Of a stretch of 10,845 nucleotides of DNA, positions 1 to 5,590 are shown piece by piece. The translations under genes and the position numbers were made by a program. The notes beneath the pieces were generated by a model. The model searched no databases and was not told the origin of the DNA. It saw nothing but the letters and a program-made list of their open reading frames with translations. The stretch's first letter is position 1; each line of letters begins with the position of its first letter. This stretch comes from Scatosoma sp045128175 (lineage in GTDB: Bacteria > Bacillota > Clostridia > Christensenellales > Borkfalkiaceae), in NCBI GenBank assembly GCA_045128175.1, contig JBGVRF010000043.1, positions 1-10,845 on the forward strand, read 5' to 3'.

Positions 1-431
1 CGGTTGATTAGCTCGCTTTCTTCTTGCATCAATGCGATATTCTTCTCGGAAAAGCTGTCCGCGCTGAGCTTTACAGCCTTTAAAAACTGTTCGCCGTATT
101 CTTCGTCAATATCTTTTTTGAACGGCGACGCCAACAATCCCAGATTAAATTGTTGCATATACGGCATTACCTCGGGGAGTTGCTGATTGATATATTCTTC
201 TTCCGTTTCGTAAAATTTGTCCGACGTATCTACGGTATGACGGATGGACGCGATCGTTGCCATCGTATTGATATGAGAAGAAAATCTCTCCTCGTCTTTG
301 ATGCACGCTTTCACGTCGGCATACGTTTTCGCCGAAGAAAGACGCCCGTTCAATTCCCGATAAAACGTCTTCATTTTTTCGAAATCGGGACGTTCATAGT
401 TAAGCTCTTTAAAAGTGTTCAACTCATTCAT
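1..431 (-). CDS. pepF: M3-family oligoendopeptidase (PepF-like), N-terminal part, cut by window edge
   Basis: Cytoplasmic zinc metallopeptidase that would cleave short peptides. Only the first 143 residues lie in the window and the frame stays open to the edge. I recognise the family from the N-terminal pattern: 'YERPDFEKMK' near residues 11-20, 'FSSHINTMATIASIRHTVDT' around 50-69, then a 'FYETEEEYINQQLPEVMPYM' helix and a 'LLASPFKKDIDEEYGEQFLK' stretch, all typical of M3 oligoendopeptidases of about 560 residues. The zinc site HExxH lies far beyond the edge and cannot be checked. The ATG at 431 begins 21 bases after the asparaginase stop. A GGGAGG lies 13 bases upstream, overlapping the end of the preceding gene, and a closer AGG lies 6 bases upstream within a short GGTACCAGGTAC duplication. 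It is probably the distal gene of the RNase J operon. The family is fairly sure; whether it is strictly PepF orthologous is not. Confidence 0.85.
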   Translation of the reverse strand, partial: MNELNTFKELNYERPDFEKMKTFYRELNGRLSSAKTYADVKACIKDEERFSSHINTMATIASIRHTVDTSDKFYETEEEYINQQLPEVMPYMQQFNLGLLASPFKKDIDEEYGEQFLKAVKLSADSFSEKNIALMQEESELIN

Positions 432-452
432 CTCGTACCTGGTACCTCCCTT

Positions 453-1445
453 TTAACCGATAAGGTCATAATTTACATTTTGATAAAACAGTTCCTTTAT
501 TCGGACATCGTCTTTTGTCTGCGCCAGGACCCACATCAATTTGGTTATAATGCTTTCATAGGTCATTGAATAACTTTCAAGAAGTGCAAAGCGCTTTTTC
601 AGACCTCTGCCGACCCGATATATGCTCATATCGCTGCCTTCCTGCTGCACCTGCGTGGTGACGACAAGCGTTTTACCTCTTTTTTCCCAACGTTCGATCA
701 CATCGTAAAAGCCGTAATATTCTCCCTCGGGAATACCGCCCGTACCGTAACCTGAGAGTACCACGGCGTCGTTATAGCGAAAATACGCGTCCAGGATATC
801 ACCTTTCTGCCCGGGGGTCAGCGTGAGCAAACCGACCTTTTCGTTAAGAGAAAGGAAAAATTCAGGCTTGTCCTTTTTTGGCGAGGTTATATACTGAATG
901 ATCTTTCCGTCGCGGATAACAGCGAGGTTGGGAAAATCGACACTGGTAAACGCGTTGAAGCTTTTCGTTCGGATCTTTTTGGCGCGCGTACCCGCAATGA
1001 CGTTGCCCTGAAATACAATGACAACGTCGCTCGCCGCGTCGCTTGCCGCGTATAAAAAACTGTCGCGCAGGTTGATCCTGCCGTCCGTATCCTCCTTGTC
1101 TATCGGCTTTTGCGAACCCGTCAAAACAATAGGTTTCGGCGAATGCTGTATCATATATGAAAGCATAGCCGCCGTATAAGACATCGTGTCCGTGCCGTGA
1201 CAAACCACAAAGCCGTCATATCCGTCATAATTTTCTTGGATCGCCATTGCTAAGCGGATCCAGTGCTCGGGCGTGACGTTGGTGCTATCGATATTGTAGA
1301 TCTGAATGGCGCTCGGTTGACAGACGTCAAACACCTCGGGTACGCATTTCAAAAGCTCTTCGGCACGAAGCTCGGGGATCAATCCGTCTGCCCCCGAATG
1401 AGAAGCGATCGTACCACCCGTGGCAATAAGAAGTATTTTTTTCAT
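453..1445 (-). CDS. ansA: Type I L-asparaginase
   Basis: Hydrolyses L-asparagine to aspartate and ammonia in the cytoplasm. The 330 residues match the usual length. The first catalytic motif TGGTIAS is at residues 9-15 (nucleophile Thr12) and the second, HGTDT, at 83-87 (Thr85, Asp86). Lys157 in 'GTRAKK' lines up with the catalytic lysine of E. coli AnsA (Lys163). There is no signal peptide, which fits the cytoplasmic type I rather than the periplasmic type II enzyme. The position of the flexible-loop tyrosine (E. coli 'GYIP') is Leu here ('DGLIP', residues 20-24); a Leu there is, to my recollection, common in Firmicute relatives, so I do not read it as inactivation. The start ATG has an AAGGA site about 11 bases upstream and lies 32 bases after the U32 gene. 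It appears co-transcribed with the upstream tRNA-modification genes and the downstream peptidase. Confidence 0.93.
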   Translation of the reverse strand: MKKILLIATGGTIASHSGADGLIPELRAEELLKCVPEVFDVCQPSAIQIYNIDSTNVTPEHWIRLAMAIQENYDGYDGFVVCHGTDTMSYTAAMLSYMIQHSPKPIVLTGSQKPIDKEDTDGRINLRDSFLYAASDAASDVVIVFQGNVIAGTRAKKIRTKSFNAFTSVDFPNLAVIRDGKIIQYITSPKKDKPEFFLSLNEKVGLLTLTPGQKGDILDAYFRYNDAVVLSGYGTGGIPEGEYYGFYDVIERWEKRGKTLVVTTQVQQEGSDMSIYRVGRGLKKRFALLESYSMTYESIITKLMWVLAQTKDDVRIKELFYQNVNYDLIG

Positions 1446-1477
1446 ATCTGTTTCTTTCCTTCTGTTTTATCGACTTG

Positions 1478-2680
1478 TTACCGGATTGTTTTCCGACGAA
1501 GAAAATCCCCTTTTGTCAAAACGTACGGACAGCCGATCTTATATTTTTCCTGCACCAGCTTCGCGTCCTCGGTCGGTGCGCCTTTCGAATCAGTTATATC
1601 TGTCACCGTAAAAGACTTTCCGAAATTCCCACCGGGAGAAAGGACCTCCAATATTTCGCCCACTTTAAAACGATTACGCATCTCAACGGTGGCAACGCCT
1701 TCGCCGCCTTCCAACACGTCGGCAATATAACCGTAATCGCCTTTTGATTGACTGTCGGTATAATTGACCGTTTCGTGATTGTCGCCCAGCATATACGCTT
1801 GCGTATACGCACGATGAGCAACGTTGGATAGCTCCGTTTCGGAAACGTGCAAAGGTCCTCCGTCCATCACGCGACGGTAAGCGTTGATAACGGTCGCGAG
1901 GTAGTATCCGCTTTTCATTCGGCCCTCAATTTTAAACGAACAAATACCTGCCCCCTCCATTTCCCACAATTTTGTCAACATCTTTAAATCTTTGCTGTTT
2001 AAAATATACGCGCCTTTTTCGTCCTGCTCGATAGGCAACCAATCGGAAGGCCCGCCGGTTGCATTTAAAGCGCGGACCTCGTAGCGCCACCTGCAAGACT
2101 GCACGCAAGCGCCGCGGTTAGAGGAACGGCCGTCGAGATAATCAGAAAGCAGACATCTGCCGCTGTACGATATACACATCGCTCCGTGCACAAACGCCTC
2201 CAGCTCTATATCGGGCACAAAATCGTGGATATCTCTAATCTCGTCCAAGGAAAGTTCTCTTGCAAGGATCACGCGGGATATCCCTTGCTCCTGCCAGAAT
2301 TTTACCGCGTATTTATTCGTTGTATTTGCCTGCGTGGAAAGGTGAATGGGGAGCTCGGGCGCGACCTTTTTCGCCAGATATACCACGCCGGGATCGCTGA
2401 TGATCGCAGCATCCGCTTTGATATCTTGCAAAAAGCGAAAATATTCTTCCAATCGAACGAAATCGGGGTTACGTGCGAAAATATTTGCGGTAACGTATAC
2501 TTTTTTGCCTTTTTCATGCGCAAAAGAAACTGCGGCTGCCAGCTCGTCCGCGGTGAAATTGTCGGCAAACGTACGTAAGGAAAAGTTTTTTCCGCCTACA
2601 TAAACCGCATCCGCGCCGAAATGAAGCGCTGTTAAAAATTTTGAATAACTGCCGGCAGGCGCCAGAAGCTCTGTTTTCAT
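1478..2680 (-). CDS. trhP: U32-family protein, likely tRNA 5-hydroxyuridine (ho5U34) synthesis protein TrhP
   Basis: A 400-residue member of the family historically called 'peptidase U32 / collagenase'. The N-terminal part (about 1-310) starts with 'ELLAPAGS' at 4-11 and carries the U32 signature 'EAFVHGAMCISYSGRCLLS' at 161-179. Four cysteines (169, 176, 192, 196) are placed as in members that bind an Fe-S cluster. A small C-terminal domain spans about 315-400. In E. coli (YegQ) and B. subtilis (YrrN/YrrO) such proteins make prephenate-dependent 5-hydroxyuridine at tRNA position 34. The adjacent TrmR-type methyltransferase, which uses ho5U as substrate, is why I prefer this role over protease or 23S rRNA hydroxylation (RlhA). 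The ATG at 2680 has AGAGG 8 bases upstream overlapping the methyltransferase stop. The open frame runs 68 codons further upstream but only through the neighbouring gene. B. subtilis has two such genes in tandem; here there is one. Confidence 0.9.
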   Translation of the reverse strand: MKTELLAPAGSYSKFLTALHFGADAVYVGGKNFSLRTFADNFTADELAAAVSFAHEKGKKVYVTANIFARNPDFVRLEEYFRFLQDIKADAAIISDPGVVYLAKKVAPELPIHLSTQANTTNKYAVKFWQEQGISRVILARELSLDEIRDIHDFVPDIELEAFVHGAMCISYSGRCLLSDYLDGRSSNRGACVQSCRWRYEVRALNATGGPSDWLPIEQDEKGAYILNSKDLKMLTKLWEMEGAGICSFKIEGRMKSGYYLATVINAYRRVMDGGPLHVSETELSNVAHRAYTQAYMLGDNHETVNYTDSQSKGDYGYIADVLEGGEGVATVEMRNRFKVGEILEVLSPGGNFGKSFTVTDITDSKGAPTEDAKLVQEKYKIGCPYVLTKGDFLRRKTIR

Positions 2681-2693
2681 TTTCGTTACCTCT

Positions 2694-3326
2694 TTAGTTT
2701 TCTTTGCCGCCAACGTATACGGACAGCGCAACCCCGTCCCCCACGTCGAGAACGGAAGTAATAAAATCTCTGTCGCTTGTGACTGTATCAAGATAGGAAC
2801 GGATCTTATCGACAATAGAATGGCGCTTCTGCGGCGTAGGTTCCAAGCCGCTGACCCAACCGTAAAGCAACACGTCGTCTGCAAATAACGTCGCCCCCTT
2901 TTTCATCAGGCGTTTCAGATCGAACAGATACTTTTCATATTGCGCCTTTGGACCGTCCAAAAATACAAAATCGAATTGTCCGTTCATCATGGCGAGGATC
3001 TCTCCCGCATCACCGAGATGCGCTGTCACGCGATCGATCACGCCAAGTTCGGAAAAGTTCTTTTTCGCTTCCAAATAACGATCCTCTTCCAATTCTATCG
3101 TTGTGATCCGCGCAGTGGGGCTTGCCAACAGCATTGCCGAAGCAGACAGCCCTACCGCCGTACCGATCTCCAAAATACGTTTGGGCTTGATCGCCTCGAG
3201 GATCAACAGCAGAAAATTCAGGGTTTCATCGTCTGCCACGGGAATCCCGCGCGCCAACGCATCCTTACGACGAGCGTCAATTCGTTCATCTATATTCAAT
3301 TTTACCAGCGATGCCGTATATTTCAT
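2694..3326 (-). CDS. trmR: SAM-dependent O-methyltransferase, TrmR-like (tRNA ho5U34 to mo5U34)
   Basis: A 210-residue class I methyltransferase of the family 3 (COMT-like) group. The SAM-binding motif I is 'ILEIGTAVGLSA' at 51-62. The acidic end of strand 2 is 'TTIELEE' at 75-81. The metal/substrate motif is 'FVFLDGPKAQYEKY' at 120-133 with Asp124, and a second acidic motif 'ADDVLLYG' is at 149-156. Length and order match B. subtilis YrrM, shown to be TrmR, which methylates 5-hydroxyuridine at the wobble base to give 5-methoxyuridine. It sits 13 bases before the U32 gene that probably supplies ho5U, the same pairing as yrrM-yrrN-yrrO in Bacillus. The start ATG has AAAGGA 6 bases upstream, 16 bases after the RNase J stop. 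A generic small-molecule O-methyltransferase is the alternative if the neighbour were ignored. Confidence 0.88.
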   Translation of the reverse strand: MKYTASLVKLNIDERIDARRKDALARGIPVADDETLNFLLLILEAIKPKRILEIGTAVGLSASAMLLASPTARITTIELEEDRYLEAKKNFSELGVIDRVTAHLGDAGEILAMMNGQFDFVFLDGPKAQYEKYLFDLKRLMKKGATLFADDVLLYGWVSGLEPTPQKRHSIVDKIRSYLDTVTSDRDFITSVLDVGDGVALSVYVGGKEN

Positions 3327-3342
3327 TTGTATCCTTTACGCC

Positions 3343-5451
3343 TTACACCTCGACAACGGAAACGATGATCAAAGGCGCTTGCTTGGTCTTTTTATAGAAA
3401 TAGTTTTTGAGATATTTTCTGACAAACAGAACAAGTTCATCCTTGCTGCCGTTTTCATAATCGTACGCGTCCACGGCGCGCTGCACGACGGACCGCATCT
3501 CATCGTCCGCATCCTCTCCAGCGAATACGCAACCGTGCGATTCTATTACAGGATCGTTGATGATATAGTTTCCCGTTACCGCCAATGCCACAGCAAAAAC
3601 ACCGTCCGCAGACATCTTCAAACGATCCTTCATCACTTCACTGGTACCGTAATCCTCTACGCCTTCGCCATCGATCAAACGGGTACCTGCTTGTACGCTT
3701 TCGCCAAATTTCAGGGAGTTTTCTGTCAGTTCGACACAGCTTCCGATCTCGGTAATCAAAATATTCTGTTCGGGCATACCCAAATTTTCAACAAGCTGCG
3801 CATGACGTTTCAGATGCCGATATTCGCCGTGAACGGGAATGAAAAATTTTGGCCGTAACAACGTATAGAGGATTTTTTGTTCTTCCTCGCAGGCGTGTCC
3901 GGAAACGTGAATCTTTTCCAAGCTGTTATATTTGACGCGCGCACCCTTTTTATACAGGTTATTGATCACTCGGTAAACCATCTTTTCGTTGCCGGGAATA
4001 GGCGTTGCGGAAATAATGATCGTATCATTGGGACCTATGGTGACTTTATTAAAATCGCCCGATGCCATACGCGTCAACGCGCTCATCGGTTCGCCCTGCG
4101 AACCCGTGGATACAATGACCAATTCTCCGTCAAAGAGATTTTTCGTCTTTTCGATATCGATCAGGATTCCTTCTGGGATCTTCAATTCCCCGATCTTCAC
4201 CGCTGCATCCACTACTTTAAACATACTACGGCCCGATAACGCCACTTTGCGACGGTACTTGACCGCAAGATCGATGATCTGCTGCAAACGGTGTACGTTG
4301 GAGGCAAACGTTGCTATGATCAAACGACGGTTTGTATTTTCCGAAAAAAGATGATCCAATGTCGTGCCGACAACAGTCTCGCTCATCGTAAACCCAGGGC
4401 GTTCGATGTTCGTCGATTCACTCATGCACAGCAATACGCCCTCTTTGCCCAGTTCTGCAATACGACTGAGATCGATAGGTGCGCCTGCAACAGGCGTGAG
4501 ATCGATCTTGAAGTCGCCACTGTGATAGATCAAACCGTTCGGAGTACGAATCGCCAACGCGCACGCCCCCGAAATGGAATGGTTTACGTTGATAAACTCG
4601 ACCTCAAACGCACCGAGTTTAACTCGATCTCCCGCTTTTACAACGCGCTGAGTAGTGTTTTGAATACGCTGTTCTTGCAACTTGTTATCCGTAAGCATTA
4701 ACGTCAGTTTGGTGCCGTAAATAGGGATATTGGCATTGAGTTCCTTCATCAAATACGGTACGCCACCAATATGATCTTCGTGTCCGTGCGTCAATAGTAT
4801 ACCGCGGATCTTATCTCTGTTCTGCACAAGATACGTGACGTCGGGCACAACGGAATCCACCCCCGGCATATCCTCACCGTTAGGAAACGTCAAACCAGCG
4901 TCGATCACAATGATATCGTCAAGGTATTCGAGAGCGGTCATATTTTTACCGATCTCGCCGACACCTCCTAAAAAGATGATCTTTACGGGATTTTTCTTAT
5001 CCGAGCCGCTACGGCGTTTTTTCTCCGTCCTGATCTTTTTCGGCGTTTCCTGCTCGGGATCGTTCAACAGGTTTTCCCATTCCATCGCGAAATCCGGATC
5101 GGAGTCACGCGGCGGCAAAATACGCTTTTTGCTTGTCTGCGCGCGCTTTTTCACCACGGATGCGGACTTCACCACGGAAGCGGACTGCGTTTCAACGCTT
5201 GAGGTTTTTCCAAGTGTCCGATCCTTCCGTACCGTTTGCGTAACAGCAGAAGAATTTTTATCTTCGGAAATCGTTGTTTTACGGCTTTTTACGTTACGCG
5301 ATTGCTTTGCTCCGGCCCCTGCGGACATTGCCGACTTATCGAAAGCCGTACCCATAGGGTTGTCTGCTTCTTGTGTAAAACGTTTTCTGTTTGCAGCGGG
5401 ACTCTTTTTTGTCCCGTCGCGAAGGTTTTTGTCTTGCTTGTTTTCCTTCAC
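3343..5451 (-). CDS. rnj: Ribonuclease J with long basic N-terminal extension
   Basis: Metallo-beta-lactamase/beta-CASP ribonuclease with endo- and 5'-3' exonuclease activity, central to mRNA decay and RNA maturation in Firmicutes. The core starts near residue 155 ('VKIIFLGGVGEIGKNM') and includes the zinc motif HGHEDHIGG at 222-230, 'NVNHSISG' (His291), 'HSGDFKID' (Asp313), the beta-CASP stretch 'ATFASNVHRLQQI' at 380-392, 'GSQGEPMSAL' at 450-459, 'HVSGHA' at 515-520 and 'PVHGEYRHLK' at 539-548. A C-terminal domain runs from about 585 to 702 and ends 'SVVEV', as in RNase J1. Total length is 702 against about 555 for B. subtilis J1. The difference is a Lys/Arg/Ser/Thr-rich, probably disordered tail of about 150 residues with a 'SASVVK' duplication at 90-101. 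The start is GTG with GAGGAG 13 bases upstream, a long spacing; ATG codon 33 is an alternative but has no clear ribosome site. It is the first gene of the operon. Confidence 0.96.
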   Translation of the reverse strand: MKENKQDKNLRDGTKKSPAANRKRFTQEADNPMGTAFDKSAMSAGAGAKQSRNVKSRKTTISEDKNSSAVTQTVRKDRTLGKTSSVETQSASVVKSASVVKKRAQTSKKRILPPRDSDPDFAMEWENLLNDPEQETPKKIRTEKKRRSGSDKKNPVKIIFLGGVGEIGKNMTALEYLDDIIVIDAGLTFPNGEDMPGVDSVVPDVTYLVQNRDKIRGILLTHGHEDHIGGVPYLMKELNANIPIYGTKLTLMLTDNKLQEQRIQNTTQRVVKAGDRVKLGAFEVEFINVNHSISGACALAIRTPNGLIYHSGDFKIDLTPVAGAPIDLSRIAELGKEGVLLCMSESTNIERPGFTMSETVVGTTLDHLFSENTNRRLIIATFASNVHRLQQIIDLAVKYRRKVALSGRSMFKVVDAAVKIGELKIPEGILIDIEKTKNLFDGELVIVSTGSQGEPMSALTRMASGDFNKVTIGPNDTIIISATPIPGNEKMVYRVINNLYKKGARVKYNSLEKIHVSGHACEEEQKILYTLLRPKFFIPVHGEYRHLKRHAQLVENLGMPEQNILITEIGSCVELTENSLKFGESVQAGTRLIDGEGVEDYGTSEVMKDRLKMSADGVFAVALAVTGNYIINDPVIESHGCVFAGEDADDEMRSVVQRAVDAYDYENGSKDELVLFVRKYLKNYFYKKTKQAPLIIVSVVEV

Positions 5452-5485
5452 TTGTTTTGTTTTTCTCCTCGGCAGAGTTTTTCCG

Positions 5486-5505
5486 CCTATAAAATCCTAT
5501 AAAAT
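5486..5505. repeat. Tandem 10-bp direct repeat before RNase J
   Basis: Two perfect adjacent copies of CCTATAAAAT (read ATTTTATAGG on the minus strand) lie between the hairpin at 5506-5540 and the RNase J ribosome site. They provide the U-rich stretch after that hairpin and could also carry a weak -10-like element, but no matching -35 is visible. Function not known. Confidence 0.6.
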
Positions 5506-5540
5506 AGAGAGCCGAAAATTGTAGGAATTATCAGCTCTCT
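5486..5540 (-). terminator. Possible intrinsic terminator/attenuator between coiled-coil gene and RNase J
   Basis: On the minus strand AGAGAGCTGA and TCGGCTCTCT form a 10-bp stem (one G-U pair; 5506-5540) with a 15-nt loop, followed by ATTTTATAGG. The stem is good but the U-tract is interrupted and the loop is large, so termination may be partial and let some transcription into the RNase J operon. I found no convincing promoter in the 139 bases between the two genes. A weaker 6-bp inverted repeat (TTGAAC/GTTCAA) lies nearer the upstream stop, at about 5575-5590. Confidence 0.5.
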
Positions 5541-5590
5541 TCTTTCTTATTCGTATGTGTCTTTTTCTTACGTTTTGAACGTCAGTTCAA

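Noticed and set aside
1478..2680. Annotating the U32 gene as a collagenase/protease.
   Set aside because: The signature now marks Fe-S dependent RNA or cofactor hydroxylation proteins, and the TrmR-like neighbour favours tRNA hydroxylation.
2681..2884. Upstream extension of the U32 protein by 68 codons.
   Set aside because: The added residues come from the overlapping methyltransferase gene in another frame. The family start 'MKTELLAPAGS' with AGAGG upstream is clear.
5452..5590. A promoter directly before RNase J.
   Set aside because: TATAGG, GATAAT and TACAAT look-alikes are present on the minus strand, but none has a -35 at a suitable distance.
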